A stretch of DNA of 64,000 bases from Planctomycetaceae bacterium (GCA_900299185.1 OMIV01000189.1:1-64000); one strand, 5' to 3'; shown: positions 18,201 to 27,880, numbered from the stretch's first letter. The notes: a model not told the origin generated them from the sequence alone. Made by a program: numbers and translations.

Positions 18201-19601
18201 CTAAGACAGGCCGGGAATCGGTGTCCAATCAGCAGCGACACGAGTCACTTCACCAGGAGCAGATCGCGAGAGTCGTAACTCACCGACGTTGAACAACGTG
18301 TGCATGATCGTCCCGATGAGATTGTGATTCTCGATTGGCTGAGTAAGCGGCTCGCCTGCGTCGCGAGTGGACTGTCCGATGACTTGGCCCATCTTCAGAC
18401 CGCCGCCGTAGATCATGAGCGGAGAGAGGTTGCCCCAGTGGTCTCGGCCACCCTTTGAGTTGATGCGTGGAGTGCGACCCATTTCACCGCAGCAAACCAA
18501 CAAGATGTCGTTGCCAAGACCGCGAGCTTCGCAGTCTTCGATAAATGCCGAGACTGCATGATCGAACGGCGTGCCCATGTAGCGCATGCCTTCCTCGACC
18601 GTGGCGTTATTGACGTCGGCATGCATGTCCCACACGAAGTTGGTGGTGACTGTGACAACTCCGGCTCCGCGCTCGCACAAACGCCGAGAGAGCAGCAGCA
18701 ACTTGCCGAGCGTTTTGCCGTTGTCGACGTAGTTCTTGTAGTTGTTCCAATGCCGGCTGATGTCTTCGGGCTTCAACAACGGAGCGGTGTCGTATCTCGC
18801 CAACGTGCGGGGATCTTCCTTCGAAAGATCAAAGGCATCGGCCACTCCACCCATGATGGTGGTAAAGGCTTGATCGCGAACTTTGTCGACAGCCGATCGT
18901 TCGCCGCCCTTCTCATAGCCCCACTTCACTTGGTCCAACCCGGACAACAACAACTTGCGATCGTCGAGTCGGTCCATTGGCAGTCGCAGTCGCAGGTTCT
19001 CTTGAGCTTCACCGCCGGAGCCAGGCACGAAGGGCGCATAGACGTTGCCGAAGCTGCCCGTGTTGCTGAAGTTGCCGAAGGACATCGTTCCCGGTTGAGT
19101 GCTCGGATCGACGGCTTGCGGGAACAGCATCAGGTTCGACGGCATGCCATTGATCGGGTTGTTGGCTCCTACGACGCGCGAATAAAGACTGCCGTAATTC
19201 GCTCCGAAGGTCGTCTTGCTCACAACGGGCTTGATGTCGTGATTGGCGTCGCCGGTGCGGAATGAGCGAACGATCGAGAACTTGTCGGCTAGCGCGGCGA
19301 GCTTGGGCATAGTCCCGCCGAAGGTGATTCCGGGCAGCTTCGTAGTGAGCTCTCCGGTCGCACTGCGAATGCCAGTCGGAGCTTCCATTTTTGGATCGAA
19401 TAGCTCGACCTGTGATGGTCCTCCGTGCATAAACAGAAAGACCACAGACTTACCCGTTGTGAGTCCCGTTGATCTCGCAGCCCCTGCTTGCGCCTTAACT
19501 CGAAGCAGATCGTTTAGCGTGACACCGCCCAGAGACAGCGCGCCGACTTTGAGGAAATCGCGGCGGCCAAAACGCGGACTAACGTCGCCGATAGTGAGCA
19601 T
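18201..19601 (-). CDS. DUF1501 protein, Tat-exported (second copy)
   Basis: 466 residues. Tat motif GRRDFLKVGALSLGG (RR at 13-14) and the same family blocks as its neighbour: FLFMHGGPSQVELFDPK, the His-containing TGDANHDIKPV, CCGEMGRTPRINSKGGRDHW. The two are clearly homologous but diverged, so an old tandem duplication rather than a recent one. Predicted periplasmic/paryphoplasmic. The pair probably forms one transcript reading toward the ECF sigma factor. Enzymatic activity not established. Confidence 0.93.
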   Translation of the reverse strand: MLTIGDVSPRFGRRDFLKVGALSLGGVTLNDLLRVKAQAGAARSTGLTTGKSVVFLFMHGGPSQVELFDPKMEAPTGIRSATGELTTKLPGITFGGTMPKLAALADKFSIVRSFRTGDANHDIKPVVSKTTFGANYGSLYSRVVGANNPINGMPSNLMLFPQAVDPSTQPGTMSFGNFSNTGSFGNVYAPFVPGSGGEAQENLRLRLPMDRLDDRKLLLSGLDQVKWGYEKGGERSAVDKVRDQAFTTIMGGVADAFDLSKEDPRTLARYDTAPLLKPEDISRHWNNYKNYVDNGKTLGKLLLLSRRLCERGAGVVTVTTNFVWDMHADVNNATVEEGMRYMGTPFDHAVSAFIEDCEARGLGNDILLVCCGEMGRTPRINSKGGRDHWGNLSPLMIYGGGLKMGQVIGQSTRDAGEPLTQPIENHNLIGTIMHTLFNVGELRLSRSAPGEVTRVAADWTPIPGLS

Positions 19602-19839
19602 ACCGAGGCTCCACAGACTGCTGAGGACGAGGCTTACGAATCAGTCTGTGTTGATAATCGGACCTCACAGATCGGTTCAAGAGCCAGAATCCAACTCCGC
19701 CAGACTGGTGGAGAATTCTCGGTCGATCGACGGCAAGATTGACTGTCGCCGCCAGAAAACTCGCGATGACAGCATTTCTCGCGCTGCCGCATGATGTAAG
19801 CCCCCTTGCTCGCGCAGCCTTTTTGTTTGGCGACGTCAC

Positions 19840-20535
19840 ATGTCTTATCACCTCACGGGCAGCATCAGTTCGGCGATCTTCCTGCTGACAATCGGAGGGC
19901 TCTGGGTCCAGTTGAGACTCGTGTGGCAGCGACGAAAGCTCTGGCAGGGCGGCGAGTCACTCGAACAACCGACGGCAGTTTTGTCGGTCAACCAATTCGT
20001 CAGCAGCTATTTGGCGTTCGCGTCCTTCTTCCTCTACGGCGCCTGTTTGGAACCAATCAATCACTACCTCGTTTGGCCGAGACTGGCAGCTTCGTTGCTG
20101 ACCTTGGCAGTGCTGGCGGAAATCGTCCGTGATCGCCGCGAACGAGCAGCCATCGTTTCACTCGCGTTGTGCTCGCTGCTCTTGGTCGGCGGATCGCTCG
20201 CGTTACTGATTCCCGGAGTCACGGTCTGGGGACGAGCAATCTCTCAAGCGTTGATTGTCGTCGCGACGGTGGTGCTGGCGCAGGGTTATCTCCATCAGGT
20301 TGTCGTCATTCGAAGGACCGGCAAGACGGGTGGAGTGTCCGCGCTCATGCACCAATTCTTCTTGTGGAAGGATCTTTCGACGATCGTGTTTTCGGTGACG
20401 ATGGGAGCAGCAAACGGCTGGCCGATCATGTTGTTGTCGACCGTCAGTGCCATCACCAAGGTCATCACTCTTTGGCACTTCCGGTGGGTGCGAGTCAGCC
20501 CTCTTGCCAAACAGAGACGCGACGCGATCGGCTAA
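19840..20535 (+). CDS. Multi-pass membrane protein with PQ-loop-like repeat
   Basis: 231 residues with about seven hydrophobic segments and no signal peptide distinct from the first helix (about 8-24). Near the second half, YLHQVVVIRRTGKTGGVSAL followed by a membrane helix resembles the PQ-loop/SWEET pattern (basic loop then GGVS), and the first half has GLWVQLRLVWQRR in the equivalent place. Such proteins are sugar or amino-acid transporters, but the key PQ dipeptide is missing here, so the link is tentative. Divergent from the DUF1501 operon (238-base gap). Confidence 0.68.
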   Translation: MSYHLTGSISSAIFLLTIGGLWVQLRLVWQRRKLWQGGESLEQPTAVLSVNQFVSSYLAFASFFLYGACLEPINHYLVWPRLAASLLTLAVLAEIVRDRRERAAIVSLALCSLLLVGGSLALLIPGVTVWGRAISQALIVVATVVLAQGYLHQVVVIRRTGKTGGVSALMHQFFLWKDLSTIVFSVTMGAANGWPIMLLSTVSAITKVITLWHFRWVRVSPLAKQRRDAIG

Positions 20536-20560
20536 TGCTCCGTCACTGCTTGAAATTCGC

Positions 20561-20614
20561 GTTGAGCGAGTCCCGGAGCGACTCGCCTACGTAGCGCAGC
20601 CGCTCCGAGCAGCG
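20561..20614 (-). repeat. Palindromic repeat, family A (inverted, diverged copy)
   Basis: On the reverse strand this stretch contains GCTACGTAGGCGAGTCGCTC, the core shared with the copies at 33024-33073, 36045-36094 and 51075-51120. It lies just past the stop of the membrane protein gene. Confidence 0.7.
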
Positions 20615-20817
20615 TGTCAGGTCGTGCCGAATCGACTCGATGCACCTCGCGGATTACCGGCCCGCGTGCCGCGAAGGATTGCCCGTCACTTACTAGTGTG
20701 AGCGGAACTCCCCAGAATCTGGCTCTCACTCTTTCCCTCGCCCAGCCATCGCCGCACGCTATGGCTCTCGCCCGAGTATCTGCCCGCGCTTTTGCATCGA
20801 ATCGGAGTGCCCGCCTC

Positions 20818-22071
20818 ATGCGTCGCTCGCCACTTCATCGCTCTCGTCATTCACTCTTCGTCTGCATGCTGAGTTGGATGGCTTTCAATTTGGCTGCGGT
20901 TTTAATGGCCTTACTGCTCGGCGGATGTTCGAGCGGCAAGCCCGCCGCTGCGACCACCAAAGAACAGGCGCCAGAAGCTCCCGCAGTTCAGAAGGTGAAG
21001 CTGTTCAAAGTCGTGCCGGTCGCTTGGCCCAAGACAGTCCGTACTCAAGGCAGCTTGATGGCCGACGAGTCGTCAGTGGTCGGAGCAAAGGTCGCAGGCC
21101 GAGTGGCTGACATCCCCATCGAGTTCGGTGACCACATCAATGCCAACGACGTACTCGCTCGCATGGATACCGCCGACCTCGAACTGAAAGTTGCTCAAGC
21201 CGAAGCTGCCCACGCTCAAGTCTGCGCGGTGATTGGACTGAAGCCGCAAGACAATCTCGAAACCGTGAAGAAAGAAAACTCGCCGATCGTGCGACAAGAG
21301 AAGGCTTCACTGGCGGAAGCCAAAGGCAGCCTCGCTCGCGTGCTGAAACTCGAACGTGAAGACGCCGCGACGCTCGCGCAGATCGAAGCCGCTCAAGCTG
21401 AAGTCGATATCGCGGAAGCTCGCTACCAAGCGTCATTCAATGCTGTCGAAGAAAAGCTCGCCACCATCCGAGTGCGCCGCGCCGAACTGTCACTCGCCAA
21501 ACAGCAACTCGAAGACTCGACGGTGCATGCTCCCTTTGCCGGATTGGTCCACCAGCGGCATGTGGCACCAGGCTCGTTTGTGACCGTCGGCCAACCCATC
21601 GCGACGTTGGTTCGAATCAACCCGATTCGCTTTCGAGGACAGATTCCCGAACGCATGGCCTTGAATCTGACTGTTGGCCAAGCCGTCGAAATCCAATTGG
21701 AGAACGAAGACCGCCCGCGCCGTTCGACTGTGAAACGCATTAGTCCGGCGCTCGATGAAGAAACACGGTCGCTCGCCTTTGAGGCCGACTTCTCCAACGA
21801 CGACGGAAAGATGCGAGCCGGTTTGTTTGCCACTGGCGAAGTCATCATTCAGGAAGATGCGCAAGTCGTCGCGATCCCGTCTGCCGCAATCACTGAGTTT
21901 GCTGGAGTCGAACGAGTTTGGAAGGTCGTCGACGGCGAAGCTCGTGAAGTGCTGATTCGCAGCGGTCATAAGCGAGACGGACTGACCGAGATCCTCAGTG
22001 GCTTACAAGCCAACGATCAGATTGTGATTGAAGCCAAGACGCTCAAAGCCGGCAAAGTGGAAGCCATCTGA
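20818..22071 (+). CDS. RND efflux system periplasmic adaptor (membrane fusion) lipoprotein
   Basis: 417 residues from ATG 20818; the frame is open to 20614 but that part lacks signature and begins in a repeat. Lipobox LLLGGC (Cys37) after a long hydrophobic signal. Then barrel-sandwich hybrid half VVGAKVAGRVADIPIEFGDH, a coiled-coil hairpin (about 120-240, LAEAKGSLARVLKLEREDAA), the second half HAPFAGLVHQRHVAPGSFVT, and beta-barrel and membrane-proximal domains. It would connect an inner-membrane RND pump with an outer-membrane channel. No pump gene follows in the window; the next gene is a peptidase, so the pump must be elsewhere. Confidence 0.9.
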   Translation: MRRSPLHRSRHSLFVCMLSWMAFNLAAVLMALLLGGCSSGKPAAATTKEQAPEAPAVQKVKLFKVVPVAWPKTVRTQGSLMADESSVVGAKVAGRVADIPIEFGDHINANDVLARMDTADLELKVAQAEAAHAQVCAVIGLKPQDNLETVKKENSPIVRQEKASLAEAKGSLARVLKLEREDAATLAQIEAAQAEVDIAEARYQASFNAVEEKLATIRVRRAELSLAKQQLEDSTVHAPFAGLVHQRHVAPGSFVTVGQPIATLVRINPIRFRGQIPERMALNLTVGQAVEIQLENEDRPRRSTVKRISPALDEETRSLAFEADFSNDDGKMRAGLFATGEVIIQEDAQVVAIPSAAITEFAGVERVWKVVDGEAREVLIRSGHKRDGLTEILSGLQANDQIVIEAKTLKAGKVEAI

Positions 22072-22117
22072 AGTCGCTGTGAATCGTGTAGGACGCCTTA
22101 CAACGAACGGAATCAAC

Positions 22118-23593
22118 ATGCGGATCGCCTTTGCTGAGGTGGCTCAAGAGACTGATTCATTTAGCCCATTGGTCGCCGAACTCAGCGACTTCGAGGCATA
22201 CGGTCTCTACTTCGGCGATGAGGTCACCGAGCAGATGCGCGGTGTTGGACCGCTGGGTGGATTTCTGGAAGTCGCCGAGCAGCAACCACAACCAGTCGAG
22301 CTGATTCCGATCATGCGTGCTTGGGGCAGTGCGGGTGGAACTATTACAGCTCGCGCTTTGGACTATCTCACTTCCAGACTGGTTGACGGACTCCGACAAG
22401 CGTTGCCACTCGACGCCGTCTTCTTGTCGCTGCATGGAGCGGCAGCTTCCGCCAACGAGGATGATGTCGAAGGCTTCGTCTTGAACGCCGTGCGTGAAGT
22501 CGTCGGGCCGGACCTGCCTGTCGTCGTGGCGTTGGACCATCATGCCAACATCACGCAACGCATGGTGGATCTCGCCGACACGCTGATCGGCCACGAGACT
22601 CAGCCACACGACCCGCCAGCAACCGGCCGCAAAGCCGCGCGAATCTTGTTCCGACAATTAAGAGGCGAGATCAAACCAGCGATGGCGTGGCGCAAGATCC
22701 CGATGATCACACCGCAGGACCAATTCCTGACTTCGGTTGGTCCGATGAAAGAGTGGTTTGATCTGGCTCGTGAAATCGAACGACGGCCTGGTGTGCTCGA
22801 CGCTTCGCCCTACCCCATGCAGCCGTGGCTCGATGTGGCGGAAGGTGGTTGGGCCGTCGTCGTGCATACGGACAACGATGCTGAACTCGTCGAATCCTTG
22901 GCGGATGAATTGGCAGACAAAGCATGGCTCTTACGCGAGCAATTCTGGGCGTCAGAACGAGTCGCTCCCGCCGAAGCAGTCCGACAAGCCAGCGCTGCCG
23001 AACGTGGGCTGATCATTCTCTCGGACACGGGCGATTCGGTTTACGGCGGAGCCCCCGGAGACAGCACGATCATTCTGCGAGCGTTGCTTGATCAGCCCAG
23101 CGAGTGCTTGGCTTACGTGCCTGTGGTCGATCCTGAAGCGCTCGCTGCCGCGATGAAAGTTGGAACGGGTTCACCGATCACCGTCGAACTGGGCGGCAAG
23201 GTCGACAACATCTTCAGTCAGCCCGTGCGAGTGACCGGTCGAGTCGCCGCAGTCTCAAAAGGCTTCGTCGTCGACCTCGGAGATCGCGGCGTTTGCGACT
23301 TACAGCAGACCGCCTTGTTGGAAGTCGGCTCGTTGCGAATCGCGTTGCTCGGCCATCGCAGCTTCGCGATCAATCATCCGGTGCTCTACACCCATCTTGG
23401 GTTGGACATGAACGACGCTCAGATGGTGGTGCTCAAGACCGCCAGCAACTTCCAGTTCTTCGCTCGTTGGCGAACAGGGCTGATAAGAGTCGACTCAGCC
23501 GGTACGACCCAGTCAGACCTTACGGCGTTTCAATGGCAACGAGTACCACGACCGATTTATCCGCTCGATGATCTGCCATCGAGACGCGGATAA
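22118..23593 (+). CDS. M81-family metallopeptidase (MlrC-like)
   Basis: 491 residues from ATG 22118. The start MRIAFAEVAQETDSFSP and blocks FLSLHGAAASANEDDVEG, VVALDHHANITQRMVD, and ILSDTGDSVYGGAPGDST match the M81 / MlrC family, whose founder degrades linear microcystin. Conserved Asp/His residues (LDHHANI, IGHETQPHDPP) are the likely metal ligands. Homologues in non-degraders have unknown substrates, probably small D-amino-acid or lactone-like compounds. The gene starts 46 bases after the adaptor stop, so possibly one transcript. No signal peptide. Confidence 0.9.
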   Translation: MRIAFAEVAQETDSFSPLVAELSDFEAYGLYFGDEVTEQMRGVGPLGGFLEVAEQQPQPVELIPIMRAWGSAGGTITARALDYLTSRLVDGLRQALPLDAVFLSLHGAAASANEDDVEGFVLNAVREVVGPDLPVVVALDHHANITQRMVDLADTLIGHETQPHDPPATGRKAARILFRQLRGEIKPAMAWRKIPMITPQDQFLTSVGPMKEWFDLAREIERRPGVLDASPYPMQPWLDVAEGGWAVVVHTDNDAELVESLADELADKAWLLREQFWASERVAPAEAVRQASAAERGLIILSDTGDSVYGGAPGDSTIILRALLDQPSECLAYVPVVDPEALAAAMKVGTGSPITVELGGKVDNIFSQPVRVTGRVAAVSKGFVVDLGDRGVCDLQQTALLEVGSLRIALLGHRSFAINHPVLYTHLGLDMNDAQMVVLKTASNFQFFARWRTGLIRVDSAGTTQSDLTAFQWQRVPRPIYPLDDLPSRRG

Positions 23594-23621
23594 CGAACCG
23601 ATTCCATCGCCAGTGTCACGA

Positions 23622-23993
23622 CTATTCCTGCGACCAACGCCAGCCAGACACGATCATCCCGCAAGCCTTCTGCAGGTCGCAGGTGTGTCCCTTGACCCAA
23701 GCTTCAGGCCACGGCGCCGAGTTCTTAGCCATCGCGCATTCGATGAAGTACCACGGCCCCTGAGCTCGTACATTGGCAAACGCTCGACCGCGCACATCGT
23801 CAGAGAGGAGCAGCATCAAATCGGTCTCTGACGCCGACGCCCACACGATGCGATCCGGCGGTTGGCTGTTGAGTGAATCGATCAACTTCAACATCGCGGT
23901 GCCGGTCTTCGCCCCGATCGAGGTTGTGGCCATGCGGGTATAGAACTGGCCGAGCGACTCGGAAGCCTGACTGCTAATCCTGCGGATCTCCAT
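23622..23993 (-). CDS. Hypothetical protein
   Basis: 123 residues from an ATG at 23991-23993. Soluble, with WASASETDLMLLLSDDVRGR and an aromatic- and Cys-containing end HTCDLQKACGMIVSGWRWS. No family recognised. It has protein-like composition with few rare codons and it faces the M81 gene convergently (28-base gap). Low certainty about function, moderate certainty that it is a gene. Confidence 0.5.
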   Translation of the reverse strand: MEIRRISSQASESLGQFYTRMATTSIGAKTGTAMLKLIDSLNSQPPDRIVWASASETDLMLLLSDDVRGRAFANVRAQGPWYFIECAMAKNSAPWPEAWVKGHTCDLQKACGMIVSGWRWSQE

Positions 23994-24166
23994 ATCTGCT
24001 CTTTCCAGAACGCGACGAGTTCGAGTCGTTGTAGCAGCATCCTGGCCGCGTCAACTGTCGTATGTCGTTGAGGTATAGAGCCGAACGCCAGCAATGGTCG
24101 AGATGTGTCGGAATTGTGACAGTCGCTGATCGCAGCTCGGTTCGAGTTAACCTCGAAGTGGAGTCA

Positions 24167-24481
24167 TCACCGTTTCGGGAGACTCAGGCTGCGCGATGAC
24201 TTTCGAGGCTTACCGATCCGACGAATGGCTTCTTCAATCTTGGTTTCGTCTTTGACGTTCTTCTCGCCGAGCTCATCAGCCAACGCCTGACCGTATTGAT
24301 TGCGATCGGCCTTGGACTTCCCCGGATGACAAAGAGCGCAGTCGATCCGTTGGCTCGATACTTCGTAGGTCCGTTCCCAAACCGTCTTATAAAGCGGCCT
24401 CGCCTCTGCCGAGGTCACTCCCAGAACAATCGCCAAACCGCTCAATGCAAAAACCAATCCCACTCGTCGTAGAGGCTGCAT
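24167..24481 (-). CDS. Small exported monohaem c-type cytochrome-like protein
   Basis: 104 residues from ATG 24479-24481 (the frame is open 63 bases further, into a repeat). Signal peptide RRVGLVFALSGLAIVLG ending near SAEA, then IDCALCHPGKSK, a single CxxCH haem attachment site (Cys48, Cys51, His52), and a charged C-terminus. Such small single-CxxCH proteins are frequent in planctomycete envelopes. A methionine sixth ligand is not evident, so redox properties cannot be inferred. It is followed by nothing on the strand until the hypothetical gene at 23993. Confidence 0.72.
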   Translation of the reverse strand: MQPLRRVGLVFALSGLAIVLGVTSAEARPLYKTVWERTYEVSSQRIDCALCHPGKSKADRNQYGQALADELGEKNVKDETKIEEAIRRIGKPRKSSRSLSLPKR

Positions 24482-24518
24482 GTCTTGGTCCTCGATCTCA
24501 GAGGCTGCTGACAAGAGT

Positions 24519-24584
24519 CCGTGGTGCAGGTTTTCAACCTGCAAAAATTCTTAGGAATAGGCAGGTTGAAAACGTGCCCCACGG
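24519..24584. repeat. Palindromic repeat, family C, with 24-base arms
   Basis: Arms 24519-24542 and 24561-24584 are inverted copies (about 22 of 24 positions) with an 18-base spacer; core GGTTTTCAACCTGC / GCAGGTTGAAAAC. Similar units at 28066-28087 and 54793-54850. It lies between two minus-strand genes. Confidence 0.78.
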
Positions 24585-24592
24585 CGACAACT

Positions 24593-25327
24593 TCAGGTTC
24601 TGGAAGCGGAAAGTCGTCCAACAAACGCTGCATGCTCCGATGAATCAAGCCCTTGCTTAAGAACTGCTGTGACTTGTCGAAAACGCGAAGCCACCAGATC
24701 GCTGACCGACAGCCAGAGTCCTGGAAACGTTTCGCTCTTGATGATTCCTTGGGGGTCCATCGCGAGCGGCTGGAACTCAGAGCCGCGCAGCACAAACCAA
24801 TCGACAGCGTCATCGAACACGCGCCAGACGAGGTACTCCTTAACTCCCGCACGACGATAAACCCGGAGCTTCGTATGTAAGTCGATGCTCGCACTGCTGG
24901 CCGCGACTTCGACAACGAGCTCCGGTGCTCCCACGACATAGCCGTCTTCCAACGCGACCTTGCCACCAAACGGTGGAGCAATGATGAGAGTCGCGTCAGG
25001 CTGCGGTTCGTTATCGAGGTCCAACCGAATGGTGGCATTGTCAGCGGTCTGTACGCCGTCAGTCGCATGCTCATAAGTCACGAGCCAATGAATGATCTGA
25101 GCGTGCTGTCGACCGTGTTGATCCCAACGCACTGGCGAGGGCATGTGAACCACTCCTTCTAGAAGCTCTGCTTTCTTAACGCCGGGCATCAGATGGTAGC
25201 GCCGTTCGAATTCATCTCGGGAAAGATGGTCGCCAGGCTCAAGCGGAGGAGTCAGAACTCGTCGCGCCACTTGCTGGCTGACGGCAGACTCCGCGTCACT
25301 CGTCGTAAGCACGTTGGCGGGAGACAT
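24593..25327 (-). CDS. Uma2-family (DUF820) putative restriction-like endonuclease
   Basis: 244 residues. The pattern YHLMPGVKKAELLEGVVHMP ... RLDLDNEPQPDATLII ... VVGAPELVVEVAASSASIDL ... YRRAGVKEYLVWRVFD is that of the Uma2 / DUF820 family, a PD-(D/E)xK nuclease fold: Asp in QPDATL, Glu-Val-Ala in VVEVAA as ExK-like site. These genes are expanded in cyanobacteria and planctomycetes, often many per genome; biological role unknown. It is upstream of the cytochrome-like gene across a family-C repeat and 111 bases after the DUF1549/DUF1553 gene, all on the same strand. Confidence 0.9.
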   Translation of the reverse strand: MSPANVLTTSDAESAVSQQVARRVLTPPLEPGDHLSRDEFERRYHLMPGVKKAELLEGVVHMPSPVRWDQHGRQHAQIIHWLVTYEHATDGVQTADNATIRLDLDNEPQPDATLIIAPPFGGKVALEDGYVVGAPELVVEVAASSASIDLHTKLRVYRRAGVKEYLVWRVFDDAVDWFVLRGSEFQPLAMDPQGIIKSETFPGLWLSVSDLVASRFRQVTAVLKQGLDSSEHAAFVGRLSASRT

Positions 25328-25438
25328 CGCTCACCTCGTGAATTGGTTCGTTTGAAAGCATCGCAGCGAGCTAACTGCACGCTGCAATTGAAGTCGCCAG
25401 ATTGAAGTATCGAGCGGAGAAGAGACCCGCTCGAACCA

Positions 25439-27880
25439 TCAATGCTTGAAGACAAATTCCGGCGTGTTGAGCATGGCCCACACCAAATCCTGAATGGCTT
25501 TGCGGCGGGCATTGAGGTCCTTCTTCACGTACTCAACCGCAAGCGTTGCTTCTTCGGTCGATGGCTTCCGCGTGAAGATGGTCAGATACAGTTCGTCGAC
25601 AACTTCTTCCGGGGTTTTCTTACTTGCTGCTAAGGTCGCAGCCATCCCGGAATCCTGAGTCACCTTGTTGTAGAGGCTTTGCGAATTCATCAGATGCAAA
25701 GCCTGCACGATGGTCGTGTCGGGAGTGCGCTCGCAGGGCGGATCTTGATTCGGATCTGGTCGACCAAAGGCATCGAGAAACAACGAATCAATCCGGTGCG
25801 ACCACAACTGCCGTGACTGCGACTCCGGTGGCATCGCCGCGAAGTTCTCTCCCACGCCGGTGATCTGAGAAACCGAATCAAGTAGCACTTCAGCTCGCAG
25901 TCGTTGCCGATAGAAGCGCGAGTAATTGCGCGTATCGACGAGGTTGCGTTCCGAAGGCATCGAACTCAGGCCGTAGACGTAAGAAGAAGCGATGCGACGA
26001 ATCAAATGTTTGAGGTCGTAGCCATGATCTCGCAGATCAACGCCGAGCGCTTCGAGCAGTTCGGGATTCGAAGCCGGGTTCGAAGCACGCAGGTCATCAA
26101 CTGGATCTACTAGCCCGCGATTCATCATGTCGGCCCACACGCGATTGGCGATGACCCAGCGGAAGTACGTGTTGTCCTTGCCGGTCAACCAGTCGGCGAA
26201 AACTTCTCGCGGATCTTCAACCGTTTCGCCAACCGGAGCCGACCCAAACAACGGACGCGGCGCGAGCACAGCCCCCGTCAAAGGATGCTTCACCGAACCG
26301 TTCTTGCCCGCGAAGACAAACTCTTCCGAGCCCGAAATTGGCGGCGAGAGTCCCGTCCCTTTGCGACCAATCTTCGCGAAGTACGCTGCAAAGCTGAAGA
26401 AGTCGTCTTGGCTCCAAATCTCATTGGGATGGTGATGGCATTTCGCGCATTCCAATCGAATGCCGAGGAAGAGTTGGCTGACGATCGTGGTGAGTTCGTC
26501 TGGTTCACGACGGTCCCGAAACAACGTCACCGCTCCATTGCGCCACGTGCCACCTTTGGCCGTAATCAGCTCGCGCACGAACTGGTCGTAAGGCTGATTC
26601 TTGCGGAAGGAATTGCGAATCCAGTTGTCGTAGTTCAGCGTCGTCTTAATGCCGACTCGATAAGGATTCGGTCGTAACAAGTCGGCCCATTTGTTAGCCC
26701 AATGGTCTACGTACTCGGGTGATTCGAGCAGCTTGTCAACGAGCTTCTGGCGTTTGTCGGGCGAGCTATCGGCGAGGAATTCTTGAGTCTCATTCAAACG
26801 TGGCACGCGGCCGATGATGTCGATGTAAACCCGACGCAGATAAGTGTGATCGGCAGCCGGTTCCGAAGGAGTCAGCCCCAGTCTCTTCAGCTTCTGCCAA
26901 ACAAGATCATCAATGAAGTTGTAGCGCGGCAGCTTGTCGTAGGTGCCATTTGGCACCACTCCAGCCAACGGCACTGAGATCGTGCAAACCGAAATCGAAC
27001 CCATGTAGCGAGCCATCACAGCGGCTTCGCCGGTGACTCCGGTAGTCGTAACGATTCCGCGTTTGTCGACACCCGCAATCGCACCTTCGTTGGACTGAAA
27101 CGCGGCCAGCGGCGTGACATCGCGAGTAGATCCATCCGCGAAGTAAGCAGTCACGATGAGCTGTTGCTTGGCCTCAGCCGCTAACACTCTTGAGGACGGC
27201 GTCACCGTGATGTGACTGAACTTCGCAGCCGCTGGATCGCGACGCGGCATCGCGTCTTCCATCCAACGGTTGAGGATGCGGTACTCGGATGTGCCAGCTT
27301 CCAATCGCTTGCCGCCGCCGTGTGGCATGGCCCCCAACGGCTTGAGCAACAGCAAACTCTTCTCAGGCGATGGCAAGAAGACGCGGCGGCCACGGCCTTC
27401 CTTCGCAAGTGCTGCGTGATCGAAGTCGGGATCGAATCCAAACAGCGACAACGCAAAACCGTTCTGACCTCGAGCCTTGCCATGACACGGCCCCGAGTTG
27501 CATCCCCCCGAAGTCAGCACGGGGATGATGTCGTTCTCGAAGTCGATCGGCAGATGACGCTGCCCGTCGTTCACGGTCACGGGGATGCGCAACGTCTGAC
27601 CGCCAGCCGTCACAACCACGGTGGCTGTTCCATCGGCCAACGGAGTCACTACGCCCTCGGGTGTAATCGTCGCGACAGTAGCCGGTTCAATCGCAAACTT
27701 GGCTTCGCGCGTCAGATCGGCATCGCGCTCTCCGCCGAGCTTCGAGACAATCAACTGTTGTCGTGAGTCGATGCCTCTCAAGGTGACGTTCGACGGATCA
27801 ACAATGATCTTCGAAGGTGCTTGAGCAAACGTTGGAGCAGCAGCGGTCAGAAGCACGAAGCAAAGCACGAAGAGCTTCAT
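25439..27880 (-). CDS. Secreted DUF1549/DUF1553 protein with Ig-like domain and haem-binding motifs
   Basis: 813 residues from ATG 27878-27880 (signal peptide MKLFVLCFVLLTAAAPTFAQ; the frame is open to 28009). An Ig-like BIG2-type domain at about 20-105 (TITPEGVVTPLADGTATVVV) and another near 215-295 frame a cytochrome-like motif GGCNSGPCHGKARG (C-x4-C-H) near 125. DUF1549 follows (FIDDLVWQKLKRLGLTPSE ... AKCHHHPNEIW, with a CxxCH) and DUF1553 forms the C-terminal third (FADWLTGKDNTYFRWVIANR). This PSD-type family is planctomycete-specific and typically partners DUF1501 proteins; here none is adjacent. Predicted envelope protein; redox or polysaccharide roles have been suggested but not proven. 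Confidence 0.92.
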   Translation of the reverse strand: MKLFVLCFVLLTAAAPTFAQAPSKIIVDPSNVTLRGIDSRQQLIVSKLGGERDADLTREAKFAIEPATVATITPEGVVTPLADGTATVVVTAGGQTLRIPVTVNDGQRHLPIDFENDIIPVLTSGGCNSGPCHGKARGQNGFALSLFGFDPDFDHAALAKEGRGRRVFLPSPEKSLLLLKPLGAMPHGGGKRLEAGTSEYRILNRWMEDAMPRRDPAAAKFSHITVTPSSRVLAAEAKQQLIVTAYFADGSTRDVTPLAAFQSNEGAIAGVDKRGIVTTTGVTGEAAVMARYMGSISVCTISVPLAGVVPNGTYDKLPRYNFIDDLVWQKLKRLGLTPSEPAADHTYLRRVYIDIIGRVPRLNETQEFLADSSPDKRQKLVDKLLESPEYVDHWANKWADLLRPNPYRVGIKTTLNYDNWIRNSFRKNQPYDQFVRELITAKGGTWRNGAVTLFRDRREPDELTTIVSQLFLGIRLECAKCHHHPNEIWSQDDFFSFAAYFAKIGRKGTGLSPPISGSEEFVFAGKNGSVKHPLTGAVLAPRPLFGSAPVGETVEDPREVFADWLTGKDNTYFRWVIANRVWADMMNRGLVDPVDDLRASNPASNPELLEALGVDLRDHGYDLKHLIRRIASSYVYGLSSMPSERNLVDTRNYSRFYRQRLRAEVLLDSVSQITGVGENFAAMPPESQSRQLWSHRIDSLFLDAFGRPDPNQDPPCERTPDTTIVQALHLMNSQSLYNKVTQDSGMAATLAASKKTPEEVVDELYLTIFTRKPSTEEATLAVEYVKKDLNARRKAIQDLVWAMLNTPEFVFKH

